Assembly: GCA_017794705.1 (NCBI GenBank)
Contig: CP051235.1
Location: 2,357,010 to 2,421,009 of the forward strand
DNA from: Devosia sp.
GTDB taxonomy: Bacteria > Pseudomonadota > Alphaproteobacteria > Rhizobiales > Devosiaceae
DNA length: 64,000 nucleotides
Reading direction: 5' to 3'
Positions 34,728 to 43,660 of this stretch are shown here, piece after piece (position 1 is the first letter of the stretch; every line of letters starts with the position of its first letter). Made by a program: the position numbers and the translations under genes. Below the pieces are notes generated by a model that saw only the letters and a program-made list of their open reading frames with translations, did no database searches and was not told the DNA's origin.

Positions 34728-35726
34728 TCAGGGTTCCCCCTCCGGGAGGGGATCGAGATAGGGCCAGCCGTCGTCGTCGAAGTGCAGCGGGGCGATCTGC
34801 AGGCGCGGCACGCCACCAGCGTCCCGGTCGTAGTAGTGATAGGCCAGCCAGGGTTCGCCGCCACGGTGGAATACTTCCTGCCCGCCCGGTCCGCGGAAGC
34901 GGCCCACCGCCGCCTGCACTTCAGTGCCGCCGCCCTCCAACATCGGCGTGCCATCGCGATCAAGGTACGGGCCGCGAATGCTCTCGGCGCGTCCCACCAT
35001 GATGCGGTAGGTCGAGGCGACGCCCCGGCAACAGGCGTCAAACGACACGAACAGGAAGAAATAACCATCCCTCTCAAGGATGGCCGGGGCTTCGATGGCG
35101 CCACCCCCGCGTGAGGCGATCGGCAGCGGTGCCATGCGATTGCGCTGCATTCCTGAAACCGGGTCGATCTGGATCAGCCGTATCCCGTCCCAGTGTGATC
35201 CGAATGCCAGCCATGCCGTGCCGTCTTTGAGATCAATCCGGAACGGATCGATGGCATTGTAATCCGAAGAGGTCTGGGAACGCGTCACCAGTCCCTGGTC
35301 GACCCAGCCGCTTGCCGGATGGGACACGTCAAACGCCTCGTTGGTCATCAGGCCAATGACCGAGTTGTTCCGCCCGAAGGTCGAGCCGGAATAGTAAAGG
35401 TAGTGGACGCCGTCCCGTTCGCTGATCGAGGGCGCCCAGAGGTTGGGCGGAGTGAGGCCCAGTTCCTCGATCACCCACGCTGGCATGCCGCCGGGCAAGG
35501 CGCCGGTTTCTTCCCAGGTGATCCCGTCCGGCGAATATTTGGTACGAGGTGTGCCGCCGTCACCGGCCCGCTCGACGCCGGTCGCAAACGAGGCCAACCG
35601 TCCGTCTACCTCGATCACCGAGGGGTCGTGGATGGCGATATTGCCCTCCAGAACCGGCTGAGTCTGGGCCATGGCAGACTGTCCCACCAAACAAAGGGCG
35701 AGGAAGATGCGGGATGTCCAGGTCAC
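34728..35726 (-). CDS. secreted GH43 family glycosidase (arabinan endo-1,5-arabinosidase-like)
   Basis: 332 residues with a signal peptide (about 1-20). Five-bladed propeller repeats and the three GH43 acids can be placed: Asp34 (AIHDPSV), Asp160 (NAIDPFRID) and Glu212 (AIEAPAI). LYYSGSTFGRNNSVIG and LAFGSHWDGI are typical of the arabinanase group. It would cleave alpha-1,5-arabinan or a related arabinose polymer outside the cytoplasm. GTG 35726 overlaps the upstream stop by 4 bases, which is odd, because the operon neighbours are cytoplasmic proteins of unrelated type. Confidence 0.87.
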   Translation of the reverse strand: MTWTSRIFLALCLVGQSAMAQTQPVLEGNIAIHDPSVIEVDGRLASFATGVERAGDGGTPRTKYSPDGITWEETGALPGGMPAWVIEELGLTPPNLWAPSISERDGVHYLYYSGSTFGRNNSVIGLMTNEAFDVSHPASGWVDQGLVTRSQTSSDYNAIDPFRIDLKDGTAWLAFGSHWDGIRLIQIDPVSGMQRNRMAPLPIASRGGGAIEAPAILERDGYFFLFVSFDACCRGVASTYRIMVGRAESIRGPYLDRDGTPMLEGGGTEVQAAVGRFRGPGGQEVFHRGGEPWLAYHYYDRDAGGVPRLQIAPLHFDDDGWPYLDPLPEGEP

Positions 35727-36163
35727 GCCGGCCTGGCCCGCACCATTTCGACGGCTTTGGCGATGCGGCGCTGGCGTGTCTCGTCAGATTTCGCCTCGTT
35801 GATTGCGCGCACATGTTCCTTGCGGTGTGACGGTGCCAGCTTGTCAAACGCAGCGCGCAGACCTTGGCTGTTCAGCGCGTCGGCAAGATCCTCGGGCAGT
35901 TCAATCTCGACCGGGGAAGTGTCCACTTCAAGTTCGACGTCCAGAACCTCGCCGCCTTTGAGACCCGCCGCCTCGCGCCGTTCCTTGCTCACCGGGATCA
36001 TGGTCTTGCCGCCCATCGAGCCGGGCGTGACCTGAAATGAGAAGCCGTTGAGGGTCACCTTCAGCCGCGGCCGCTTGCCCGCGCCGAGCTCATCGAGCAC
36101 TGAATCCGGAATTTCGATGCCGGTATTGTTGCCCGTCAGTTTCAGTTCCGCCGTGTACTTCAC
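35723..36163 (-). CDS. DUF1905/YdeI-OmpD-associated family protein
   Basis: 146 residues. A DUF1905 beta domain (about 1-75, with GIEIPDSVL and KVTLNGFSF) is followed by the YdeI helical segment (LNSQGLRAAFDKLAPSHRKEHVRAI and ETRQRRIAKAVEMV). Such proteins often travel with AHSA1 and DUF1801 genes, as here. Biochemical function is unknown. Start and stop overlap both neighbours by 4 bases. Confidence 0.85.
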   Translation of the reverse strand: MKYTAELKLTGNNTGIEIPDSVLDELGAGKRPRLKVTLNGFSFQVTPGSMGGKTMIPVSKERREAAGLKGGEVLDVELEVDTSPVEIELPEDLADALNSQGLRAAFDKLAPSHRKEHVRAINEAKSDETRQRRIAKAVEMVRARPA

Positions 36164-36951
36164 CCGAAGAACTCCCTCAGAACGGGGGCGATGACCTCCG
36201 CCTTCACGCTGTGATTAAGGCCTGGCAAAGTCCTGTAAGTGGCGTTGGGCAAGACCTCCGACCATTGCTTTTGCGCGTTGCGCATATAGGCAGGGCTCTT
36301 GCCTCCATCCATGACCAGGGTCGGTGCGTCAATGCCCGTCCAGTCGGCCTGTTTCAGCGGTTGCTGATGCTGAAAGGGCTCGACGATATCGAGGTCGTGG
36401 TGAAGGGTCAGCGCCGACTTGCTCAATTGTTTCCACACCGGGGTCAGCGACATGATCCAGACCATGAAGCCCGGCGTGCCGACGCGTTTCAGAAACATCT
36501 TGAGGACGTCGCCGGTACGGTTTTCCACAACAGCCCGGCGCATCTCGGGCATGAAATTTTCCGGCAGGGTCGGATAATTCTCGTCCACCACCATTGGCCC
36601 CTCATAGAGCACCAGTTTCTTGATGCCCTTGAGTTTTCTGGCCGCGTGCGCCGCCAGCAGGGCGCCGGATGAGACGCCCAACACAAAGGCCTGGCCGCCT
36701 GCGGCTTCGAGCATGGCCTCGATATCCCCGATCTCCTTGTCGAGGCTCCAGGGTTCGGTGTCGCCGCTTTCGCCGCGCCCGCGCCGGTCATAATAGTAGA
36801 CCTGATAATCCTGCCCCAGCGCCTCGGCGATGTCCTTCATGGGGCCGAACGTGCGGTGGCAGAGTGCCCCGTCGACCAGCAGCACACCAGGGCCGGCCCC
36901 TTCGATCGAGTAGGCGATCTCGGTGCCGTCTTTCGACGTCGCAAAGGCCAT
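36160..36951 (-). CDS. alpha/beta hydrolase
   Basis: 263 residues. The nucleophile elbow is LGVSSGALLA with Ser94, the oxyanion strand is VLLVDGALCHR, and the late histidine is in GLNHSVK. YYYDRRGRGESGD is the usual strand-4 region. The substrate is unknown. It is part of the overlapping minus-strand operon. Confidence 0.86.
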   Translation of the reverse strand: MAFATSKDGTEIAYSIEGAGPGVLLVDGALCHRTFGPMKDIAEALGQDYQVYYYDRRGRGESGDTEPWSLDKEIGDIEAMLEAAGGQAFVLGVSSGALLAAHAARKLKGIKKLVLYEGPMVVDENYPTLPENFMPEMRRAVVENRTGDVLKMFLKRVGTPGFMVWIMSLTPVWKQLSKSALTLHHDLDIVEPFQHQQPLKQADWTGIDAPTLVMDGGKSPAYMRNAQKQWSEVLPNATYRTLPGLNHSVKAEVIAPVLREFFG

Positions 36952-36952
36952 T

Positions 36953-37321
36953 CTATTTCCTCTTTTTTGCGTCTGCCGCGGCGTTCTCGGCCAGCCGGGC
37001 GGCCACGATACCCGTTACCAGTTTTTCGGACAGCGGCCGGTCCGGCTGGAACTGGATGGTGCCCTTGGAGGTCTGTTCGGCATTGGGGTCTTCGGCCACA
37101 AGGTCCCAGATATGGTCGCTCATCGGGAAGAATGAACAGTGGTTCTTGAAGGCGGAATAGGAGACCAGCACGCGGCCCTGCCGGAAGCCGGGCATGCCAT
37201 AGGTGATCACCTCTTCTGCGTCCGGCGCTGCGCGTTTGATCATGGCCCGCAAGTCCTGAAGCGCCCGGCGCTTGGCGGGATCTTCAACCGCCGCCAGATA
37301 GGCATCCACGTTTTTTGTCAT
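36953..37321 (-). CDS. DUF1801 domain protein
   Basis: 122 residues with the DUF1801 pattern (VEDPAKRRALQDLRAMI, APDAEEVITYGMPGFRQG, FPMSDHIWDLV and a basic C-terminus). Frataxin-like iron chaperone activity was proposed for one Bacillus member; for this protein it is only a family hint. It overlaps the downstream AHSA1 frame by 4 bases. Confidence 0.86.
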   Translation of the reverse strand: MTKNVDAYLAAVEDPAKRRALQDLRAMIKRAAPDAEEVITYGMPGFRQGRVLVSYSAFKNHCSFFPMSDHIWDLVAEDPNAEQTSKGTIQFQPDRPLSEKLVTGIVAARLAENAAADAKKRK

Positions 37322-37803
37322 TCAGCGTTCGTCCCGCCCTTCATATAATCCTCAGCCTTGCGCATGGTCTGCAGCCCCAGCTTGTCGGCATCATAGCCCA
37401 ATGCATCCTGGCGCGCAGCCATGTTCGGAAAGCGCATGTTCATGGTCACCAGGGTGCCGCCGTTCTTGTCTTCAAAGGTGATCCTGGCATCAAATGCGTC
37501 CGGATCGTCCTTTTTCGTGCCGTGGCGGTGGGTGATGAGGTCCTTGGGCGAGATGTTTGTGTACTGATGGTAATTGTGAAAGCGGGTCCCGTCGGGCGCG
37601 ACCATGATGAATTCCCAATAACCTCCGGTGCGTGTGTCTGACCCGATATGCTCGATGGTGAAGCCGTCCGGACCCCACCAGTGCACCAGATGTTTCGGAT
37701 CGGTCCAGACTTCCCAGACCATCGCGCGATCGGCTGCATAGTGATGCGACAGCGTGATTTCAGGCGCGTCTTCCGGCACCAGAGCGTTCTGATTACTCAA
37801 CAT
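37318..37803 (-). CDS. AHSA1/SRPBCC domain protein, copy 2
   Basis: 161 residues of START-like fold with the activator-of-Hsp90 pattern (VWEVWTDPKHLVHWWGPDGF, RTGGYWEFIMVAPDG, GTLVTMNMRF). It follows and overlaps a related gene by 11 bases; both end in GGTN-x-E, so they are tandem paralogues. These cytoplasmic proteins bind hydrophobic ligands; the ligand is unknown. Confidence 0.88.
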   Translation of the reverse strand: MLSNQNALVPEDAPEITLSHHYAADRAMVWEVWTDPKHLVHWWGPDGFTIEHIGSDTRTGGYWEFIMVAPDGTRFHNYHQYTNISPKDLITHRHGTKKDDPDAFDARITFEDKNGGTLVTMNMRFPNMAARQDALGYDADKLGLQTMRKAEDYMKGGTNAE

Positions 37804-38311
37804 TTGTTCCTCCTCCGGACTTGAGTTTTTCCATGTAGGCTTCCAGCCGTTCGTGTCCGACCTTGATCATTTCCGTGAAGCCACGGGCGATCTGATCGTC
37901 GCGGAAGGCGATCGTGGGCGCGCGGACGGTGACCGTCACCACGGTGCGCTCCCCTTGCGGTTCAATGTCGATCACCGTGTGAAGTTGCATCTCCGGCAAC
38001 CCTTCGAAACCGCCCCGCCACTCGTAGGGTGCATCGCGATAGACAAGCTGTTGAGGCTCGGTGATTTCCAGATAGACGCTGGAATAGCCGAATTCCTGGC
38101 CATCCTTGAAGCGCATGACGACGCGCCAGACCCCGCCAACCCTGAGGTCGACTTCCATCACCGGGTTGGTCGAGCCGTGCGGTCCCCAGAAATGCTTGAG
38201 ATGTTCGGGTACAGTGTAGCATTCCCAGATCAGCGCCTGCGGTGCCGAGAAGCTGCGCACCATAGTGAAGCTGGGATCATCGGCTGGAATTGTAACTGTG
38301 AAATCGTCCAT
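37793..38311 (-). CDS. AHSA1/SRPBCC domain protein, copy 1
   Basis: 172 residues from ATG 38311. The AHSA1 blocks are SAPQALIWECYTVPEHLKHFWGPHG, LRVGGVWRVVMRF and ERTVVTVTVRAPT. It lies 8 bases after arsR-type gene stop and overlaps copy 2. The longer upstream frame only covers the regulator in another frame. ArsR-AHSA1 pairs are common, and the regulator likely controls this gene. Confidence 0.88.
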   Translation of the reverse strand: MDDFTVTIPADDPSFTMVRSFSAPQALIWECYTVPEHLKHFWGPHGSTNPVMEVDLRVGGVWRVVMRFKDGQEFGYSSVYLEITEPQQLVYRDAPYEWRGGFEGLPEMQLHTVIDIEPQGERTVVTVTVRAPTIAFRDDQIARGFTEMIKVGHERLEAYMEKLKSGGGTNVE

Positions 38312-38319
38312 CTGGTCAC

Positions 38320-38661
38320 TCAGTCGTCGCGTTCGGTTTTCTGCAAAAGTGTCAGGTAGTTCTCGAGCCGGTCCATGCGCGCTTCCCAAAGCTGGCGATA
38401 CTCGGCCAGCCATTTGTCGACTTCGCGCAACGGCACAGGATTGAGCTTGCGCGGGCGGTATTGGGCGTTTCGCCCCTGTTCAACCAGTCCGGCGCTCTCC
38501 AGCACCTTCAGATGCTTGGAAATAGCCGCCATCGACATGTCATAGGGTTCGGCCAGTTCCTGCACCGTTGCTTCGCCGGTCGCGAGGCGGGCCAGCATGC
38601 CGCGCCTTGTGGGGTCGGCGAGGGCGGACAACAAGGTGCTGAGCGGATCGGACGCGGCCAT
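38320..38661 (-). CDS. ArsR family winged-helix repressor
   Basis: 113 residues from ATG 38661. The HTH is clear (LADPTRRGMLARL, ATVQELAEPYDMSMAAISKHLKVLESAGLVEQGR). Metal-binding cysteines of the ELCVCDL type are absent, so it belongs to the group that pairs with AHSA1 genes and senses something other than arsenite. It probably represses its own operon at the AACCAT-containing repeat upstream of the DoxX gene. Confidence 0.9.
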   Translation of the reverse strand: MAASDPLSTLLSALADPTRRGMLARLATGEATVQELAEPYDMSMAAISKHLKVLESAGLVEQGRNAQYRPRKLNPVPLREVDKWLAEYRQLWEARMDRLENYLTLLQKTERDD

Positions 38662-38666
38662 CCGGA

Positions 38667-39080
38667 TCAGCTCTCTCGCCTTAGCGGAAACAGCGCGCGC
38701 AGAGCCGCATCCCGCAGATACAGGCCGCCCCAGACGAAAAGGCCGAGATAGACGCCAAAGAGTACATGGGAGAAAAGTGGACTGCCGATCCGCACATGCG
38801 TGGCCACCGCTCCACCCAGATAAGCCGAGATCAGAACCGCACCAAGAAGTGCGGTGCGCGGCCAGAGATAGAGCAGCGTGCAGCCAAGCAGAATTGCACC
38901 GAGGGTCCGGCTGACCGCTGTGTCGGTGGGCCAACCCAGGTCCGCTTGGGTTTGGGTGACCATTTCGAGCGGCACCAGCTTCATGCCTGCATCCATCAGC
39001 AGGAACAGGGCAGCCAGAACAGTCAGCACCCAACCTGTAATGCGAACAGCGCGCGAGGTTTCAGTTCGGTTTTGCGCCAT
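38667..39080 (-). CDS. DoxX-like small membrane protein
   Basis: 137 residues with four membrane segments and a DoxX-like layout (FLLMDAGMKLVPLEMV, GAILLGCTLLYLWPRTALLGAVLISAYLGGAVATHVRIG in pieces). I prefer ATG 39080; an ATG at 39098 falls within the putative operator. It is first in an eight-gene minus-strand run. Function is unknown. Confidence 0.78.
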   Translation of the reverse strand: MAQNRTETSRAVRITGWVLTVLAALFLLMDAGMKLVPLEMVTQTQADLGWPTDTAVSRTLGAILLGCTLLYLWPRTALLGAVLISAYLGGAVATHVRIGSPLFSHVLFGVYLGLFVWGGLYLRDAALRALFPLRRES

Positions 39081-39090
39081 GATATGTTTC

Positions 39091-39121
39091 TCAACCATAT
39101 GGTTATTAACTAATTGGTTGA
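39091..39121. promoter_or_regulatory. imperfect palindrome, probable ArsR operator
   Basis: TCAACCA (39091-39097) and TGGTTGA (39115-39121) frame an AT-rich core containing a second AACCAT/ATGGTT pair. It covers the region just upstream of the DoxX-ArsR operon and is the only strong symmetry there. Confidence 0.5.
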
Positions 39122-39214
39122 ATACAGATGTGTTGAGGTGCTGTCAATCACCAACTCTGCGTCATGTTGCGCAGGTCAGATCAAAGGACTATTTCAGGGG
39201 CAGCGAGGTACAGC

Positions 39215-40456
39215 ATGGCCGGACCGGCAGAACGCAGAAAATCAGTGGGTGTGGATGTTGGCGGCGTCATGGTTGGCGGCGGCGCGCCGATTGTCGTGCA
39301 GTCAATGACCAACACTGACACAGCCGATGTTGATGCCACCGTCAAACAGGTCATCGCCCTGCACAATGCCGGTTCGGAAATCGTGCGCATTACCGTCGAC
39401 CGCGATGAATCCGCCGCGGCTGTGCCCATCATCCGCGACCGGCTGATGGTTCTCGGGCATGATGTGCCGCTGGTCGGCGATTTCCACTATATCGGCCACA
39501 AGCTTCTGACCGATCACCCCGCCTGTGCCGAGGCGCTTGCCAAATACCGGATCAACCCGGGCAATGTGGGGTTCCGCGCCAAGCGTGACACGCAGTTTGC
39601 AACCCTTATCGAACTAGCCCTCAAACATGACAAGCCGGTACGCATCGGGGTCAACTGGGGCTCACTTGATCAGGAATTGCTGACCCGGCTGATGGATGAA
39701 AATAATGAAAGGTCCGAGCCCTGGTCGGCCAATCGCGTCATGCGCGAGGCGATCATCCAGTCGGCCCTGCTCAGTGCCGAGCGGGCCGAGGAAATCGGGC
39801 TCAGCCGCGACAGGATTATCCTGTCGACCAAGGTTTCGGACGTGCAGAACCTGATCTCGGTATACGAAGATCTCGGGTCACGTTGCGACTATGCGCTGCA
39901 CCTCGGGCTCACCGAGGCCGGCATGGGCTCAAAGGGCATTGTCGCCTCGTCCGCCGCCATGGGCATCCTTCTGCAGCAGGGCATCGGCGACACGATCCGC
40001 ATTTCCCTCACCCCCGAGCCGGGCGGTGACCGGACACTCGAAGTCAAGGTTGCCCAGGAATTGCTGCAGACCATGGGCTTCCGGCAGTTCGTCCCGGTAG
40101 TTGCCGCCTGTCCGGGCTGCGGCCGCACCACCTCGACCACTTTCCAGACATTGGCGCAGGAAATCGAGGCGCACCTGACATCCTCCATGCCCGTCTGGCG
40201 CGAGACCTATCCAGGTGTTGAAAACCTCTCCGTCGCCGTCATGGGCTGCATCGTCAACGGGCCTGGTGAGAGCAAACATGCCGACATCGGCATTTCCTTG
40301 CCCGGCACCGGCGAAAGCCCCGCTGCGCCCGTCTTCGTTGATGGCGAAAAGGTCGCCACGCTGCGCGGCGACGACGTCGCCAACCAGTTCAAGCAGATGG
40401 TCGCCGACTATATCGAGAAACGTTTTGGCGCGGGCAAGGCTGACGCGGCTGAGTGA
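39215..40456 (+). CDS. ispG: 4-hydroxy-3-methylbut-2-en-1-yl diphosphate synthase
   Basis: 413 residues from ATG 39215 (AGCGAGG upstream). The N-terminal barrel has [25 protein letters not shown] and RINPGNVG. The C-terminal 4Fe-4S domain supplies Cys299 and Cys302 (CPGCGRTT), Cys345 ([11 protein letters not shown]) and Glu352. It reduces methylerythritol cyclodiphosphate to HMBPP in the MEP isoprenoid pathway; ispA is 3 kb away. Extra N-terminal residues in the frame lack support. Confidence 0.95.
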   Translation: MAGPAERRKSVGVDVGGVMVGGGAPIVVQSMTNTDTADVDATVKQVIALHNAGSEIVRITVDRDESAAAVPIIRDRLMVLGHDVPLVGDFHYIGHKLLTDHPACAEALAKYRINPGNVGFRAKRDTQFATLIELALKHDKPVRIGVNWGSLDQELLTRLMDENNERSEPWSANRVMREAIIQSALLSAERAEEIGLSRDRIILSTKVSDVQNLISVYEDLGSRCDYALHLGLTEAGMGSKGIVASSAAMGILLQQGIGDTIRISLTPEPGGDRTLEVKVAQELLQTMGFRQFVPVVAACPGCGRTTSTTFQTLAQEIEAHLTSSMPVWRETYPGVENLSVAVMGCIVNGPGESKHADIGISLPGTGESPAAPVFVDGEKVATLRGDDVANQFKQMVADYIEKRFGAGKADAAE

Positions 40457-40824
40457 TGGCTGCAGAAAAGCACATCCCTGACCCGCGTGTTCTTGCCGTC
40501 TTCGACCAGATGATCGCCGGCGTTCCGGGGGTGGAGCGCAAGGGCGACCAGAACCCCTATTGTTCGATCAATGGCAACATGTACACGCAAATGTCGAAGC
40601 TCGACCGTATCGGAATTCGCCTGAGCAAGGCCGACCTCGCTGAATTCCGCAAGTCCTTCAATGCGCCGTTGCATGAGGGTTATCCCGGCTTTTTTCATAA
40701 GGAATATGCCGAGGTGCCCGAAGTGCTCTTTGATCAAGTCGAGGTGTTGAAGGCCTGGTTCAAGAAGAGCCACGACCATGCGGCGGGTCTGAGGCCAAAG
40801 CCCACATCAAAACCGTCTAAGTGA
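40456..40824 (+). CDS. TfoX N-terminal-like small protein
   Basis: 122 residues from ATG 40456, whose first base is the last base of the ispG stop (TGATG). GTG 40453 is possible. The pattern VFDQMIAGVPGVERKG, YCSINGNMYTQMSK and IRLSKADLAEF resembles the TfoX/YdhG N-terminal fold, and EVLKAWFKKSHDHAAGLRPKP ends the protein. Role is unknown; translational coupling to ispG is notable. Confidence 0.65.
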   Translation: MAAEKHIPDPRVLAVFDQMIAGVPGVERKGDQNPYCSINGNMYTQMSKLDRIGIRLSKADLAEFRKSFNAPLHEGYPGFFHKEYAEVPEVLFDQVEVLKAWFKKSHDHAAGLRPKPTSKPSK

Positions 40825-41346
40825 TTACATCATCTCGATGGCGAGCAACGCGGAATGCTCGGTCGGCAGATACTCCACGTCCATACCCGCTTCAACCGGT
40901 CCTTCCCTGCGCACACGCGCATAGATCCCCGGCCGTTTCGCCTTGTGGAATTTCCTGACGAACATCGGGTCGTTCATGCGGCGGGCGAGGGTGACGCAGG
41001 GGATCCGGGGGTAGGTGACTTCCAGCAGCACCTCGCCGATCCGGAACTGGTCGCCGACCTGGATGGTGGCGCTTTCCAGTTCCGAGAATGTGAGGTTCTC
41101 GCCGAACGTGCCGGGCAATAATTCCTGCCCCAGCTGTTCGGCCCACCAGTCATAGTCCGGCTGTCCGTAGATGTAGACGGCCTGATCGAGCCCGCCGTGG
41201 TTTTCGGTATCGACGATGGCATCGTTCTCCAGTCCAAGTGGATGGATCATGACAGGGCCGGCTTGCGGTTGTTTGAAAATGCCGGAAGTGCCCGACTTGC
41301 CCTCGATAGGTTGCGGTGTGCCAACATTGACGGAGAGCAGTTGCAT
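40825..41346 (-). CDS. MOSC domain protein (YiiM-like)
   Basis: 173 residues. MOSC features are HGGLDQAVY, GTFGENLTF and the conserved Cys117 in YPRIPCVTLARR. YiiM-type proteins use molybdenum cofactor to reduce N-hydroxylated compounds; cofactor use here is inferred from family. Its stop directly abuts the convergent TfoX-like gene stop. Confidence 0.87.
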   Translation of the reverse strand: MQLLSVNVGTPQPIEGKSGTSGIFKQPQAGPVMIHPLGLENDAIVDTENHGGLDQAVYIYGQPDYDWWAEQLGQELLPGTFGENLTFSELESATIQVGDQFRIGEVLLEVTYPRIPCVTLARRMNDPMFVRKFHKAKRPGIYARVRREGPVEAGMDVEYLPTEHSALLAIEMM

Positions 41347-41366
41347 GGGAAATCCTGGTGACGCGT

Positions 41367-42296
41367 TCAGCGGGCCAGCGGGTCGCTCAGCCGGGCCTTG
41401 ATGGCCTTGATCATGGGTTCGGTAGCGGCGCGGCCGGCGGCAACGGCGTCGGCGGCGTGGTCGAAATCCATCAGGCCGATCTGCGCCACTGCCGGGGCGA
41501 TCTGGACGTGGGGCGGTTCCCCTGCCAGCCGCGAGCGGGTGATCTGGTCCTGCATGATGTTGATGGAATTGGCCAGCACGTCGAAATAACCGGGCGCATC
41601 GCCATTGCCGAACAGTTTGATGCCCTCGGCCTGCTGGCGCAGCGAAGTCGGCAGTTGCCGGACCATGTCGATCAGATTTTCCGTTTTCTCAGTCTTGGCC
41701 GGGGTCGGGGCGACGGGTTTCTGCCGTGTCAGCCGCCGCCCCAACAGGTCCTCGTTCAGCCGCACCGCGATAATGAAATCGGCGCCCATCGCCCGGCACA
41801 GCGAGACCGGCACCGGGTTGACCAGGCCGCCATCGACAAGCCAGCGGTCATCAAGGTCGACGGGGCTGAAAATGCCGGGCAGGGCGATGGAGGCGCGGAT
41901 GGCGCTGTCGAGCGGACCTGACTGCAGCCAGATCTCGCGGCCGGAGGTCAAATCAGTGGCCACCGCCGCGAAGGGAATGTCGAGGTCCTCGATATTGCGG
42001 TTGCCGCCGAGATCGGCAAGCCATTTGATGATGCGGGCGCCATCGACAATGCCGCCGCTCAACAGGCCGACATCAACCATGGAGACAATCGTGCGCCAGT
42101 CGGCCTTCAGTGCCCAGTCCCTCAACTGGTCGAACCTGCCGCTGGCATAGAGCCCGCCCACCAGCGCCCCCATCGAGGTGCCGCACACGACATCGGGGAC
42201 GATGTCCGACTCAAGCAAGGTTTCGAGCACGCCAACGTGGGCCCAACCCCGCGCCGCGCCGCTGCCCAGAACCAGTCCGACTTTCGGGCGCCGCAT
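41367..42296 (-). CDS. patatin-like phospholipase (RssA/NTE group)
   Basis: 309 residues from ATG 42296. The glycine-rich oxyanion loop GSGAARGWAH, nucleophile Ser41 (CGTSMGAL) and Asp155 in VDGGLVNPVP make the Ser/Asp dyad of patatins. It likely hydrolyses phospholipid or lysophospholipid acyl chains at the inner membrane. The start overlaps the ispA stop (TGATG). Confidence 0.9.
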   Translation of the reverse strand: MRRPKVGLVLGSGAARGWAHVGVLETLLESDIVPDVVCGTSMGALVGGLYASGRFDQLRDWALKADWRTIVSMVDVGLLSGGIVDGARIIKWLADLGGNRNIEDLDIPFAAVATDLTSGREIWLQSGPLDSAIRASIALPGIFSPVDLDDRWLVDGGLVNPVPVSLCRAMGADFIIAVRLNEDLLGRRLTRQKPVAPTPAKTEKTENLIDMVRQLPTSLRQQAEGIKLFGNGDAPGYFDVLANSINIMQDQITRSRLAGEPPHVQIAPAVAQIGLMDFDHAADAVAAGRAATEPMIKAIKARLSDPLAR

Positions 42297-43180
42297 CAAC
42301 TGTCCCGATCCGCGAAAAAGCGGGCGGTGGCACGCAGGCCGTCAGCCTCCTTGCCGAACATGGACAGGGCGGTGATGGCGTGATGGATGGTGTCGCCCAG
42401 CCGCCGTTCGGTGGCTTCCAGCCCGATGCGGCTGACCAGCGTCGGCTTGTGGCGGCCGGCGTCTTTCTGAGTGGCCTTGCCGAGGCGCGCCGCGTCCGAA
42501 GTGACATCCAGAATGTCGTCCGCCAGCTGGAAGGCCTGTCCAGCCAGTGCGCCGTAGCGGGTGAGCGCGGCCAACTGGCCGTCGTCGGCCCCGCCGATAA
42601 GCGCCCCCGTGCGCACCGCCCCGCGGATCAGCGCGCCGGTCTTCATCGCCTGCATTTCGATGATGGCGTCTTCATCGAGCGCAGCGCGTTCCCCCTCAAG
42701 GTCGCGCATCTGTCCGCCTACCATGCCTGCGACGCCAGAGGCTGTGGCCAATTCGCCGATGACGGCGGCCGGAAGTCCGGATTGCGCGAGCAAGGCAAAG
42801 GCTTCGGTCAAAAGCGCGTCGCCGGCGAGGATGGCAGTCGCTTCGTCAAACGCCTTGTGGACGGTGGGTTGGCCGCGCCGCAGATCGTCGTCGTCCATGG
42901 CCGGCAGGTCATCGTGGATCAGCGAGTAGCAGTGCACCATTTCAACAGCTAGGGCCGCGGGCAGCACCCGCTCGCGGTCAACGCCGAACACTTCGGCGGC
43001 CTGCACCACCAATAGCGGACGCAGCCGCTTACCGCCATTCAGTGCCCCGTGGCGCATGGCCGCGATCAGCCGCTCGGGCGGGGTGCCGACCCCGCTCAGG
43101 CCATCAGCCGTCAGGTGCCGGTTAAGGCCCTTTTCGACCCATTCGGCCACGGTGCGCATCTGGTCAGCGAAATCATTCAT
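42296..43180 (-). CDS. ispA: farnesyl/geranyl diphosphate synthase (polyprenyl synthetase)
   Basis: 294 residues. The first aspartate motif is DDLPAMDDDD (Asp90-Asp96), and the second is in LADDILDV. GGKRLRP and RRGQPTVHK bind isopentenyl diphosphate. A DDxxxxD first motif with two extra residues is typical of bacterial farnesyl diphosphate synthases. It condenses C5 units from the MEP pathway for quinones and undecaprenyl phosphate. It is coupled to the patatin gene. Confidence 0.92.
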   Translation of the reverse strand: MNDFADQMRTVAEWVEKGLNRHLTADGLSGVGTPPERLIAAMRHGALNGGKRLRPLLVVQAAEVFGVDRERVLPAALAVEMVHCYSLIHDDLPAMDDDDLRRGQPTVHKAFDEATAILAGDALLTEAFALLAQSGLPAAVIGELATASGVAGMVGGQMRDLEGERAALDEDAIIEMQAMKTGALIRGAVRTGALIGGADDGQLAALTRYGALAGQAFQLADDILDVTSDAARLGKATQKDAGRHKPTLVSRIGLEATERRLGDTIHHAITALSMFGKEADGLRATARFFADRDS

Positions 43181-43376
43181 TGCGCCTTGCTAGCCGTTGG
43201 GCTAAAGCGCCGCAAGAGACCGGTGCGCCGCCCCTGCGGCTTTTCGTCGAAGGGGGTAGCCAAAGCGCGGCTTTGCCAGTATAACGCGCGCCGATCCAAG
43301 CAGAGATTTCATTGTACCTGCTCATTTCGCCGCATGACGGCATCTGGGACGGTGCGACATTGATGGAGCAAGACCC

Positions 43377-43556
43377 ATGGCAGTGCCCAAGCGCAAAACC
43401 ACGCCGTCCAAGCGCGGCATGCGCCGTTCCGCCGACGCCCTTAGCCGTCCCGCCTATGTCGAGGACAAGGATTCCGGCGAACTGCGCCGCCCGCACCATG
43501 TCGATCTGAAGACCGGCATGTATCGCGGACGTCAGATCCTGGCCGCCAAAGACTAG
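43377..43556 (+). CDS. rpmF: 50S ribosomal protein L32
   Basis: 59 residues. The highly conserved start [18 protein letters not shown] and the tail [13 protein letters not shown] leave no doubt. The alphaproteobacterial form lacks the zinc-binding cysteines, as here. ATG 43377 has TGGAG 9 bases upstream, and a strong terminator follows 30 bases after the stop. It is monocistronic. Confidence 0.97.
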   Translation: MAVPKRKTTPSKRGMRRSADALSRPAYVEDKDSGELRRPHHVDLKTGMYRGRQILAAKD

Positions 43557-43586
43557 TCTTTTACGTGCCGGAAACGGAAAATATTC

Positions 43587-43618
43587 GGGCCGTTCCCCGT
43601 TGGGGAGCGGCCCTTTTT
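43587..43618 (+). terminator. intrinsic terminator after rpmF
   Basis: GGGCCGTTCCCC (43587-43598), loop GTT, GGGGAGCGGCCC (43602-43613), then TTTTT. Confidence 0.9.
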
Positions 43619-43660
43619 GTTGCATAAACGGTCCCAAATGACTGGCCAGAGGCGAAGCGA

